Shown piece after piece: positions 1 through 6,895 of a stretch of 7,267 bases of DNA. Position 1 is the first letter of the stretch, and every line of letters starts with the position of its first letter. Below the pieces are notes generated by a model. The model ran no database searches. It saw only the letters and a list, made by a program, of their open reading frames with translations, and was not told where the DNA came from. Origin of the DNA: a candidate division TA06 bacterium (GTDB lineage: Bacteria; Ratteibacteria; UBA8468; MWAK01); assembly GCA_022704925.1 (NCBI GenBank), contig JAKJFK010000084.1:1-7267 (forward strand), in the 5' to 3' direction. The translations under genes and the position numbers were made by a program.

Positions 1-2737
1 AGAGCTGGCTGTACAGGTAGAATCCGACCGCCTCGATGAAGCCGTGCTGCTCGCGGCCCAGCAGGTTACCGGCGCCGCGTATCTCCAGGTCGGCCAGGGC
101 CAGCCGCATCCCGCTGCCCAGCCGGCTGAAATCCTCGATCGCCTTCAGGCGGCGGCGGGCCTCGTCGGTCAGGACCGCTCCCGGGTCGTAGAAGAGGTAG
201 CAGTATGCCTGGGTGCTGTAACGACCGACCCGGCCGCGCAGCTGGTAGAGGTCGGCCAGGCCGAAGTTCTGGCCGTTGTTGATGATGATCGTGTTGGCGG
301 TCGGTATGTCCAGCCCGGATTCGATGATCGAGGTGGCGACCAGGATATCGGTCTGCCGGTCCAGGAACCTTTCCATCACTCCGGAGAGCTGCCGCTCTTC
401 CATCTGGCCGTGGGCGATGTCGATCCGGGCCTCCGGCACCAGGCCCTTCAGGTGATCGGCCACCCGTTCGATCTTCTCCACCCGGTTGTGAATGAAGAAG
501 ACCTGCCCGTCTCGTTCCAGCTCGCGGCGGCAGGCCCGGACGACCGTCTCGGTCCGGTAGGGCGAGACGAAGGTCAGAATCGAGAGGCGCCCGGCCGGCG
601 GCGTTTCGATCACCGAGAGGTCGCGGATGCCGACCAGCGAAAGCTGGAGGGTGCGCGGGATGGGCGTGGCTGTCAGGGTGAGAATGTCGAGGTCCGGGAA
701 GTTGGCCCGGAGCCGTTCCTTGTGGGTGACTCCGAAGCGCTGCTCCTCGTCCACCACCCAGAGGCCGAGTTTTTTGAAGCGGACGTCCCGGCTGAGCAGC
801 CGGTGGGTGCCGATGATTATGTCCACCTTCCCATCGGCCAGGTCGGCCAGGATGGCCTGCTGCTCCTTCCGGCTGCGGAAACGCGAGAGGTTCTCGATTC
901 GGACCGGGAAGTCGGCGAAGCGTTCCCGGAAGGTGCGCCGGTGCTGTTCGGCCAGGATGGTGGTCGGACAGATCAGGGCCACCTGCCGGCCGCTCTCCAC
1001 CACCTTGAAGGCCGCCCGCATCGCCACCTCGGTCTTGCCGTAGCCGACATCACCGCAGATGAGCCGGTCCATCGGGCGGGGCGAGGCGAGGTTGGCCTTG
1101 GTCTCCGCGATGGCCGACTGCTGGTCGGGCGTCTCCTCGTAAAGAAATTCGTTTTCGAATTCCGACTGCCATTCGGTATCGGCCGGGTAGGCGGTGCCGG
1201 ATTCCTCCCGCCGCTGCTGGTAGATGCGCAGCAGGTCGCTGGCCAGGTCGCGCACGCCGCGCTTGACCCGTTCCCGGGTCCGGATCCAGGCGCGGCTGCC
1301 CAGGCGCGAGAGGACCGGCGGTTTTTCGGCCCCGGCGTAGCGGTGGACGAGGTTGATCTGGCTGACCGGGACGTAAAGCGAAGATTGATCGGCATATTCG
1401 ATCTTCAGCACCTCTTCGGTCTGGTCGCCGACCTTCAGGCGGGTAATGGCTTCGAAGCGGCCGATGCCCTCGTTGAGGTGGACCACGTAATCGCCCGGCT
1501 TGATCTCTTCCACGCTGGCGTAAGGGACCGACAGGAAGAAGGGGCGAAGGGTCGGACGGAAGGAACGGTAGCGGCCGAAGATCTCGGAATCGGTAAGCAG
1601 GGTAAGAGAAACCGCCGGCAGGGTGAAGCCCTCCCAGAGGTACCCGATAAGCAGGCGGGAGCCCGGGTGGAGCTCCAGTCCGCGTTCGACCAGCACCTCC
1701 TTCAGCCGCCTGGACTGGGTCTCGTTCCGGCAGAAGATGCTGAGGGGCTGGGACTTCCACAATTCCGGGTCGGCCGGGCCCTTGAGAGTGTAGGAACCGG
1801 TGGCGTAACTTTCGAAACGGATGGCCGGTTCCTCCGGCGGCACCCGGAGCGAGACCAGGTCGGCCCGGACGCCCTCCCCGGGCAGGAAATTTTCCCAGGC
1901 GGAAGGGCGGCGTTCCCGGTCCGGATCCGTTTCCTGGAGGAACTGGCCGGCGGCGGCGGTGATTTCATCCGGTTCCCAGGCCAGGAGCAGGCTCCGGGGC
2001 GGAAAGTACCCGGACAGGGAGGCGGCCGGACCGGCCGATTCCTTCTCCAGCCCGGGCAGGAGGTCCACCTCTTCCAGCGGACCGGAACTCAGCTGGCTCT
2101 GCGGGTTGAAGCGCCGCAGCGAGATGACGGTTCGGCCGGAGAGCTCGATGCGGATCGGTTCCGGCCGGGTCAGGGGAAAGAGGTCAATGATGCCGCCCCG
2201 GACCGCGAAGTTGCCCGGTTCAGCGACCAGGTCGCAGCGTTCGTAGCCGGTCCGGTCCAGGAACTCGATCAGCGCCGGACGGTCGATCTCCCGGCCGACG
2301 ATCAGCCGGACGGTGTTCCGCTTGAGGCCCTCCGGTTCCGGAACCGGCAGCATCAGGGCCTGGACCGGCGCCACGACCAGCAGCGGCCCCGGTTCCTCCA
2401 GGAGCCGGTTCAAGGTCAGCAGCCGCTGTCCCTCGATTTCGGCCGGCGGCCGCAGGTCCTCGTCGGGCAGCACCTCGGCAAAGGGAAAGCGCCGGACCCG
2501 GTCCTGGTCCAGGAAGGTCTGGAGGTCGGCGCAAATCCGCAGGGCGCTCTCCACGCCGGGGGTTACCAGGAGGGCCCGCCGGAACCCGGGCGGGGCTTCG
2601 AAGAGGGCGGCGGCGGCCAGGCTGCGGGCCGATCCGGAGAGGCCGGTGAGCTTGACCTGTCCGGCCGCGCCCTGAAGGCGGCGGCGGGCCGTTTCAAATT
2701 CCGGCAGGCGGGAGAATTCGGTCGGGAAGTAATTCAC
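1..2737 (-). CDS. mfd: Transcription-repair coupling factor Mfd (C-terminus outside window)
   Basis: Mfd is a cytoplasmic DNA translocase that binds RNA polymerase stalled at lesions, pushes it off using ATP and recruits UvrA for nucleotide excision repair. I translated this frame across the window: it is open for 912 codons, with no stop or frameshift, until the left edge. In order it shows a UvrB-like module (FAVRGG with R180; RIEL with R196), the RNA-polymerase-interaction region (DYVVHL, 416-421), Walker A GDVGYGKT (562-569), the DEEQ box (663-666), TATPIPRT, then the motif V and VI stretches SIIESGLDIP and QLRGRVGRY. The C-terminal autoinhibitory domain, roughly 170-200 residues, lies beyond the edge. 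Compared with E. coli Mfd as I remember it, about 80 residues are missing between the UvrB-like module and the polymerase-interaction region. The start is GTG at 2737; a TTG at 2746 would add three residues. Neither has a clear ribosome site, and the glyA stop is 23 bases upstream, so translational coupling is likely. Confidence 0.97.
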   Translation of the reverse strand, partial: MNYFPTEFSRLPEFETARRRLQGAAGQVKLTGLSGSARSLAAAALFEAPPGFRRALLVTPGVESALRICADLQTFLDQDRVRRFPFAEVLPDEDLRPPAEIEGQRLLTLNRLLEEPGPLLVVAPVQALMLPVPEPEGLKRNTVRLIVGREIDRPALIEFLDRTGYERCDLVAEPGNFAVRGGIIDLFPLTRPEPIRIELSGRTVISLRRFNPQSQLSSGPLEEVDLLPGLEKESAGPAASLSGYFPPRSLLLAWEPDEITAAAGQFLQETDPDRERRPSAWENFLPGEGVRADLVSLRVPPEEPAIRFESYATGSYTLKGPADPELWKSQPLSIFCRNETQSRRLKEVLVERGLELHPGSRLLIGYLWEGFTLPAVSLTLLTDSEIFGRYRSFRPTLRPFFLSVPYASVEEIKPGDYVVHLNEGIGRFEAITRLKVGDQTEEVLKIEYADQSSLYVPVSQINLVHRYAGAEKPPVLSRLGSRAWIRTRERVKRGVRDLASDLLRIYQQRREESGTAYPADTEWQSEFENEFLYEETPDQQSAIAETKANLASPRPMDRLICGDVGYGKTEVAMRAAFKVVESGRQVALICPTTILAEQHRRTFRERFADFPVRIENLSRFRSRKEQQAILADLADGKVDIIIGTHRLLSRDVRFKKLGLWVVDEEQRFGVTHKERLRANFPDLDILTLTATPIPRTLQLSLVGIRDLSVIETPPAGRLSILTFVSPYRTETVVRACRRELERDGQVFFIHNRVEKIERVADHLKGLVPEARIDIAHGQMEERQLSGVMERFLDRQTDILVATSIIESGLDIPTANTIIINNGQNFGLADLYQLRGRVGRYSTQAYCYLFYDPGAVLTDEARRRLKAIEDFSRLGSGMRLALADLEIRGAGNLLGREQHGFIEAVGFYLYSQL

Positions 2738-2760
2738 GGCCGGCAAGTCCGACCCGTCTT

Positions 2761-4008
2761 TCAGGAAACCGGGAGCGGGAACTTCCGGCAGAGGTCTTCG
2801 ACCTCCCGCCGGATTGTTTCAGGTTTGACGGCGGCCGGTTCCCGGAGCACGCGGTCAATCAGGCCGGCGATGAGGCGCATCTCCGGTTCTTTCATGCCCC
2901 GGCTGGTGATCGCCGGGGTCCCGAGGCGCAGGCCGCTGGTGGTCTTGGGGTCCAGCGGGTCGAAGGGGATCATGTTCTTGTTGCAGGAGATCCCGGTCGC
3001 CTCGAGCCGGTCTTCAGCCTGGCGTCCGGTCAGGCGGCGATTGGTCAGGTCGATCAGGACCAGGTGATTGTCGGTTCCGCCGGTGACCAGCCGGAAGCCC
3101 TTTTCCAGCAGGGATTCGGCCAGGACCCGGCAGTTGCGGACGATCTGGCGCTGGTAATCCTTGAAGGCGGGCTGGAGCGCCTCGTGCAGCGAGACCGCCT
3201 TGGCCGCGATCACGTGCATCAGCGGGCCGCCCTGGATGCCGGGGAAGATCATCCGGTCCAGCATCTGGCCGTGTTTCCGGTCCGACAGGATCAGGCCGCC
3301 CCGGGGGCCGCGCATGGTCTTGTGGGTGGTGCTGGTGACGAAATGGGCCTGGCCGACCGGGCTGGGATGGAGGCCGGCGATCACCAGTCCGGCGATATGG
3401 GCGATGTCGGCCATCAGACAGGCGCCCACCCCGTCGGCAATCTCCCGGAACCGGGCGAAATCTATGATCCGGGGATAGGCGCTGGCCCCGCAGATGATCA
3501 GTTTCGGTTTTACCTCGGCCGCCAGTCGGGCGATGGCGTCGTAATCGAGCCGCTCGCTTTTCCGGTCAACCGTGTAGGGATGATTTTCAAAGAGGCGTCC
3601 GGAGAAGTTGGCCCGGGCGCCGTGGCTCAGGTGGCCGCCGGAATCAAGGCTCATGCCCATGATCCGGTCGCCGGGCTGCAAAAGCGAAAGAATAACGGCC
3701 ATGTTGGCCTGGGTGCCCGAGTGAGGCTGGACATTGGCGTACTCGACTCCGAAGAGTTCCCGGGCCCGTTCGATCGCCAGGCGTTCCACCTCGTCCACGA
3801 AGCGGCAGCCCCCGTAGTAGCGGCGACCGGGATACCCCTCGGCGTACTTGTTGGTCAGCACCGATCCGGTGGCCGCCAGCACCGCCTCGCTCACCACGTT
3901 CTCCGAGGCGATCATCTCCAGGGTCAGGGAAAGGCGTTCTTCTTCCCGGGCAATCCAGCCGGCCACTTCCGGGTCGGTGCGCGCGATCGGTTTCAAGTCC
4001 ATGTTCAC
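2761..4008 (-). CDS. glyA: Serine hydroxymethyltransferase
   Basis: GlyA is a cytoplasmic PLP enzyme that converts serine and tetrahydrofolate to glycine and 5,10-methylenetetrahydrofolate, the main source of one-carbon units. At 415 residues it is the usual bacterial length. Recognised residues fall almost exactly at E. coli numbering: E57 in YAEGYPG, H126 in SGGHLSHG, D201 and H204 in DIAHIAG, the PLP Schiff-base lysine K230 in [14 protein letters not shown], and the substrate-carboxylate arginine R361 in GLRLGTPA. The enzyme should therefore be active. The start is GTG at 4008 or ATG at 4002 (two residues shorter); no strong ribosome site separates them. It begins 10 bases after the glyS stop and ends 23 bases before the chosen mfd start, so it sits in the middle of an apparent glyS-glyA-mfd operon. 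It supplies the glycine that the upstream gene product uses. Confidence 0.98.
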   Translation of the reverse strand: MNMDLKPIARTDPEVAGWIAREEERLSLTLEMIASENVVSEAVLAATGSVLTNKYAEGYPGRRYYGGCRFVDEVERLAIERARELFGVEYANVQPHSGTQANMAVILSLLQPGDRIMGMSLDSGGHLSHGARANFSGRLFENHPYTVDRKSERLDYDAIARLAAEVKPKLIICGASAYPRIIDFARFREIADGVGACLMADIAHIAGLVIAGLHPSPVGQAHFVTSTTHKTMRGPRGGLILSDRKHGQMLDRMIFPGIQGGPLMHVIAAKAVSLHEALQPAFKDYQRQIVRNCRVLAESLLEKGFRLVTGGTDNHLVLIDLTNRRLTGRQAEDRLEATGISCNKNMIPFDPLDPKTTSGLRLGTPAITSRGMKEPEMRLIAGLIDRVLREPAAVKPETIRREVEDLCRKFPLPVS

Positions 4009-4018
4009 CCGACAGGTT

Positions 4019-6070
4019 TTAAAATTGGAGGCGCCTGAGGTTGCCGAGCCGCCGGAGGGTCGCGTCCAGTTCGGCCAGGAGGCCCAGCCGGTTGCGGCGT
4101 ACTTCCGGGTCCGGGCACATCACCAGCACCTGGTCGAAGAAAAGATTGATTTCGGCGTCCAGCCGGGCGAGTTGCGCCAGGGCGGCCGGGTAATCCTCGG
4201 AATCCAGGCGTGCTTCGACTTCCGGGCGGACTTTTCGCCAGGCCTCGAAGAGCGAACGCTCGGCCGCCTCGGTGAAATCCGCCTCACGGACCTGGCCGGC
4301 TTCCAGCTCCTTCTCCCGCGCCTGGCCGATGATGTTGGTGATCCGGCTGAAGGTGGTCAGGCGGGCGGTGCCGGCGGTTTCGGCCAGCAGGGCGGTCAGC
4401 GCGGCCGCCCGTTTCGGCGCCGAGGTCACGCTCCGGCCTTCGCCGCCCAGGGCCGCGGCGGCCACGTCGGGCCGGAAGCCCTGGTTCTCCAGCCCGTTGG
4501 CCAGCCGTCCCTCGAAGAAGGCGTGGATCCGGGCCGCCTCGCCTTCCGGCCGTCCCCAGGCCCGCACGGCCGCGGCCAGCAGTTCCGGCCACTCGAGGCG
4601 GAAATCGGACTGCCAGGCCAGTTCAAGGATTCCCTGGGCCAGCCGGCGCAATCCATAGGGATCGGCCGATCCGGAGGCCTCGATGCCGGCCAGGAAGAGG
4701 CCGCAGAGGTGGAGCGTCTTGTCGGCGCAGGCCAGCAGGCAGGCGGGCCGGTCCTTCGGCAGCCGATCGCCGGGGAACTTCGGATAAAGGTGTTCTCTTA
4801 CCAGGCCGCAGACCTCGGCCGGGACCGATTCCAATTCCAGCAGGCGGCCGGCCATGATGCCGGCCACCGCTGGGAACTCCCGGACCGAACTGGTGGTGAG
4901 GTCCAGCTTGGCCAGCCGGCCCGCTTCGGCCAGGGTTTCGGCCGCCGCCGGGTCGAAGCCGAGCCGGCCGGCCAGTTTTCCGGTCAGTTCGGCCAGTGCC
5001 CGGCCATAATCGGACATGGTGCCGACGCTCTCCTGGAAGACGACCTTCTCCAGCGTCTTCAATCTGGCTTCGACCGGGAGTAGCGTGTCCTCCTTCCAGA
5101 AGAATCCGGCATCCTCCATCCGGCTCTCCAGGACCCAGTGGAAACCGTCCCGGATTTCCCTGGTGATGCGGCCGTCGACGACGATCACGAATTCCGGGCG
5201 GAGTTCGCCCCGTCCGTTGTAAAGGGGCAGGCACTTGAGGTTCTGGATGACCTGGGAGACGATCTCCAGCGGGTAGGGTATCCCGGCGATCTTCGTGCCG
5301 CCGAGCCCGGCCTCCGGGTACTCGACGGTGGCGGCCAGTTGGCGCAGCTGGTCCGGCTGGTAAACGGCGTCATCGGGCAGGATTTTTTTGACCCGATCGG
5401 CCAGTACCCGGCAGCGTTCCTCGAGGTCGAGCGTAATGCCTGTTTCTTCGAGTCCTTCAAAGTATTCGGCCGGGGTGGCGATGCGCCGCCGGGTCGGTTT
5501 CAGAATCGGGTGGCCGGTGGTGAAGGGAGCGGACTTGATACCGGCGAAGGCGATCGGGATCGGCTGGTCGTTCAGCAGGCAGAGCAGGGAGGTGACCGGC
5601 CGGATGAAGGCGGGCGCCTCGCCCGTTCCCCAGCGCATGGTCAGCGGGAAGCTGAGCGCGGCCAGAAATTCGGGCAGGAACTCGGAAAGCACCTCCCGGA
5701 CCGGCCGGCCTTCGGTCTGCTTGATATAGTAGGTCGTCCGTTTCTTGCCCGCCTCCCTTACCAGCAGGCGGTCGGCGGTGATGCCCTGGGCCCGGCAGTA
5801 GCCGGCCCCGGCCGGGCTGAGTCCGCCCTCCGGAAGAAAGGCCACCGCCGCCGGCGGTCCGGCCACTTCTTTTTCCAGGTCGGGCTGCTTCTCCGGCAGG
5901 CCCGAAGCCCGGATCACCATCCGGCGGATGGTGGCGTAGGTTTCCAGCGCGGAGAAGGCAATCCGGTGGGAGTCGAGCCGGGTCTTGAACCGGACGGACA
6001 ATTGTTCCGGCAGGCCGGCGATGATGTCGGCCGGCAGGTCTTCGACGCCGATTTCGAGCAAGAATTCCAT
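4019..6070 (-). CDS. glyS: Glycyl-tRNA synthetase beta subunit
   Basis: GlyS is the beta chain of the bacterial alpha2/beta2 glycyl-tRNA synthetase. The alpha chain (GlyQ) holds the class II aminoacylation site; beta recognises and positions tRNA-Gly. The 683-residue product is close to the usual length of about 690. It opens with the family signature ([13 protein letters not shown], residues 3-15) and has MRWG and FIRPV near 145-160. A central HD-like region carries [10 protein letters not shown] and ACADK, and a C-terminal DALR-type anticodon-binding region has RITNIIG near 578, then FFDQVLVM and RRNRLGLL. The ATG at 6070 gives this N-terminus directly. The leader just upstream is A-rich, with no convincing Shine-Dalgarno. 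It is the first gene of the leftward operon, and the gene upstream of it is divergent and unrelated, so glyQ must lie elsewhere. Identification is secure from collinear similarity throughout. Confidence 0.98.
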   Translation of the reverse strand: MEFLLEIGVEDLPADIIAGLPEQLSVRFKTRLDSHRIAFSALETYATIRRMVIRASGLPEKQPDLEKEVAGPPAAVAFLPEGGLSPAGAGYCRAQGITADRLLVREAGKKRTTYYIKQTEGRPVREVLSEFLPEFLAALSFPLTMRWGTGEAPAFIRPVTSLLCLLNDQPIPIAFAGIKSAPFTTGHPILKPTRRRIATPAEYFEGLEETGITLDLEERCRVLADRVKKILPDDAVYQPDQLRQLAATVEYPEAGLGGTKIAGIPYPLEIVSQVIQNLKCLPLYNGRGELRPEFVIVVDGRITREIRDGFHWVLESRMEDAGFFWKEDTLLPVEARLKTLEKVVFQESVGTMSDYGRALAELTGKLAGRLGFDPAAAETLAEAGRLAKLDLTTSSVREFPAVAGIMAGRLLELESVPAEVCGLVREHLYPKFPGDRLPKDRPACLLACADKTLHLCGLFLAGIEASGSADPYGLRRLAQGILELAWQSDFRLEWPELLAAAVRAWGRPEGEAARIHAFFEGRLANGLENQGFRPDVAAAALGGEGRSVTSAPKRAAALTALLAETAGTARLTTFSRITNIIGQAREKELEAGQVREADFTEAAERSLFEAWRKVRPEVEARLDSEDYPAALAQLARLDAEINLFFDQVLVMCPDPEVRRNRLGLLAELDATLRRLGNLRRLQF

Positions 6071-6129
6071 ATTCAGTTATTTTTTTCGCTTCTTGATTTT
6101 TTTGTCCGGCCCCGGTTGATCGTTGCCGG

Positions 6130-6147
6130 TATAATCATTAAATTATA
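6130..6147. repeat. AT-rich dyad TATAAT-N6-ATTATA
   Basis: A plus-strand TATAAT at 6130-6135 and its reverse complement at 6142-6147 flank six bases. Adding the outer G and C gives 7-bp arms. The right half is the predicted glyS -10 box. The left half could be a rightward -10 box, but I find no acceptable -35 box at 16-18 bases from it. It may be a regulator site or simply AT-rich promoter DNA. Confidence 0.4.
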
Positions 6148-6170
6148 CTCCAAGGCCGGCGGGCAGGCAA
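6142..6170 (-). promoter_or_regulatory. Predicted sigma70-type promoter of the glyS-glyA-mfd operon
   Basis: Reading leftward, TTGCCT at 6170-6165 (four of six matches to the -35 consensus) and a perfect TATAAT at 6147-6142 are separated by 17 bases. This predicts a start near 6135 and a leader of about 65 bases before the glyS ATG. The -35 box falls in the loop of the inverted repeat at 6155-6186, and one repeat arm fills most of the spacer. A repressor or DNA structure at that repeat would therefore affect this promoter directly. Prediction from sequence only. Confidence 0.6.
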
Positions 6171-6186
6171 AGGCAGGCCCGCCGGC
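6155..6186. repeat. Perfect 10-bp inverted repeat between divergent promoters
   Basis: GCCGGCGGGC at 6155-6164 is repeated as its exact reverse complement, GCCCGCCGGC, at 6177-6186, with 12 bases between. It lies in the non-coding region between glyS and the DUF3109-type gene, overlaps the glyS promoter spacer and -35 box, and ends 5 bases before the predicted -35 box of the rightward gene. It could be a regulator binding site or a hairpin. It has no adjacent T-run like that of an intrinsic terminator on either strand (only TTTT, 14 bases past the right arm). Confidence 0.7.
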
Positions 6187-6191
6187 GCTGG

Positions 6192-6221
6192 TTGACGCCC
6201 TTTTATCCGGGATGTTACTAT
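6192..6221 (+). promoter_or_regulatory. Predicted promoter of the DUF3109-type gene
   Basis: TTGACG at 6192-6197 (five of six to consensus) and TACTAT at 6216-6221 (four of six) are 18 bases apart. The predicted start near 6228 leaves a very short leader before ATG 6245 and would exclude the in-frame ATG at 6212. It stands back-to-back with the glyS promoter, on the other side of the inverted repeat. The -10 box is mediocre, so this is a moderate call. Confidence 0.45.
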
Positions 6222-6244
6222 CCTACTTTCAAGATAACCATTTC

Positions 6245-6805
6245 ATGCTGCTGATCTCCGACATCCTGGTCACCTCCGAGGTCCTGGAGGCCTTCTTTCG
6301 ATGCGAGCCCGAACGATGCCGTGGCGCCTGTTGTGCTACCGGCGAGGGGCCGGTGCCGCTGCTGCCGGAAGAGACGGAGATCCTGGCGGCGGCCCAGGTC
6401 CGGTTGGAGGGCTGCCTGGATGAGGCCGGCCGGGCGCTTCTGGCCCGGGCCGGCACCTCGATCCTTTACGGGAACCGCCTCTCGGCGCCGCTGCTGGATA
6501 ACGGCGCCTGCGCCTACGCGGTCACCCGGAGCGGGATTGTTTCCTGCGGTATCCAGGCGGCGGCCATCCCGGGCTTTCCCAAACCGGTCAGCTGCCACCT
6601 GTATCCCATCCGGGAGCGTTTTCGCGCTCCCTACCGGGTGCTGTTCTTTGACCGCTGGAACATCTGCCGGCCGGCCCTCGAGTCGGGCCGGCGCACCGGC
6701 ACGCGCCTGGTCGATTTCCTGGAAGCGGCCCTGATTCGCCGCTTCGGTTGCGATTTTTACCGGCGTCTCCGGGATCGTCTGGCTGGAAAAGAGTCCGGTT
6801 GTTAA
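6245..6805 (+). CDS. Cysteine-rich DUF3109-type protein (predicted metal binding)
   Basis: This 186-residue protein has no assigned function. Its pattern matches the DUF3109 family, related to the CxxCxxxCC (YkgJ-like) proteins proposed to bind zinc or iron. Visible marks are a cysteine cluster C20-x4-C25-x3-C29-C30, then C89 in NGACAY, C101 in SCGIQ, C117 in KPVSCHLYPIR (113-123), C141 in WNICRPA, and a C-terminal LIRRFGCDFY. There are 11 cysteines and no signal peptide or membrane segment, so it is probably cytosolic. The start at ATG 6245 puts the conserved N-terminus (MLLISDILVTSEVLEAFF) at residue 1. An in-frame ATG at 6212 would add 11 residues but lies upstream of the predicted transcription start. 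Only a weak AAGA ribosome site is present. It is transcribed away from glyS; the next gene starts 90 bases downstream with its own promoter. Family call fairly sure, biochemical role unknown. Confidence 0.85.
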   Translation: MLLISDILVTSEVLEAFFRCEPERCRGACCATGEGPVPLLPEETEILAAAQVRLEGCLDEAGRALLARAGTSILYGNRLSAPLLDNGACAYAVTRSGIVSCGIQAAAIPGFPKPVSCHLYPIRERFRAPYRVLFFDRWNICRPALESGRRTGTRLVDFLEAALIRRFGCDFYRRLRDRLAGKESGC

Positions 6806-6810
6806 GCGAT

Positions 6811-6840
6811 TTGACTGGTCCTGGTATCAAAGAGTATAGA
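6811..6840 (+). promoter_or_regulatory. Predicted sigma70-type promoter of the exported protein gene
   Basis: TTGACT at 6811-6816 (five of six) and TATAGA at 6835-6840 (four of six) are 18 bases apart, only five bases after the preceding stop codon. Transcription should start near 6847, giving a leader of about 49 bases before ATG 6896. This suggests the downstream gene need not rely on read-through from the DUF3109-type gene. Confidence 0.55.
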
Positions 6841-6845
6841 CAAGG

Positions 6846-6877
6846 TTTCTCTCAGAGAAAAGAGCGTTTTTTATTTT
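6846..6877 (+). terminator. Weak hairpin with T-run; possible terminator or leader attenuator
   Basis: TTTCTC at 6846-6851 pairs with GAGAAA at 6855-6860 around a three-base loop; CTCT at 6849-6852 with AGAG at 6861-6864 is an alternative. T-runs follow at 6867-6872 and 6874-6877. The stem is short and A/T-rich, so termination would be inefficient. It lies after the DUF3109-type gene, which lacks any other terminator here, but also within the predicted leader of the next gene. Confidence 0.3.
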
Positions 6878-6884
6878 GCCAACC

Positions 6885-6888
6885 GGAG
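6885..6888 (+). promoter_or_regulatory. Ribosome binding site fixing the start at 6896
   Basis: GGAG, within the purine-rich stretch GGAGAGGGG, lies seven bases before ATG 6896. It is the only strong Shine-Dalgarno sequence in the window and fixes that start. It suggests more efficient initiation than at the other genes here. Confidence 0.8.
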
Positions 6889-6895
6889 AGGGGAC

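Noticed and set aside
44-3067. Plus-strand open frame of 1007 codons lying antisense to mfd and the end of glyA.
   Set aside because: Its product is low-complexity and rich in G, R, A, P and Q, with no recognisable domain. The opposite strand encodes a fully collinear Mfd. It is a by-product of high GC, where stops are rare in the antisense frame.
3064-4038. Plus-strand open frame of 324 codons antisense to glyA.
   Set aside because: No domain signal, and the opposite strand encodes an intact serine hydroxymethyltransferase.
1-6060. Frequent short GC-rich words such as CCGGCC and GGCCGG as possible dispersed repeats.
   Set aside because: They follow from favoured GCC, GGC and CGG codons; I saw no longer repeated unit or regular spacing.
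6073-6138. A 21-codon leader ORF on the minus strand, ATG at 6138, stop 2 bases before glyS, with GGAG nine bases before its ATG.
   Set aside because: The predicted glyS transcript starts near 6135, inside or after this ATG, so the mRNA would lack its start and ribosome site. The peptide has no run of glycine codons that would suggest attenuation. It returns as a candidate only if transcription begins farther upstream.
6071-6141. A glycine T-box riboswitch or other structured leader before glyS.
   Set aside because: The leader is only about 65 bases, A-rich, and has neither a terminator hairpin nor room for the T-box stems.
5138-6244. Upstream extension of the DUF3109-type reading frame through the region antisense to glyS.
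   Set aside because: The frame happens to stay open, but the extension has no family similarity and the conserved N-terminus begins at 6245, just after a predicted promoter.
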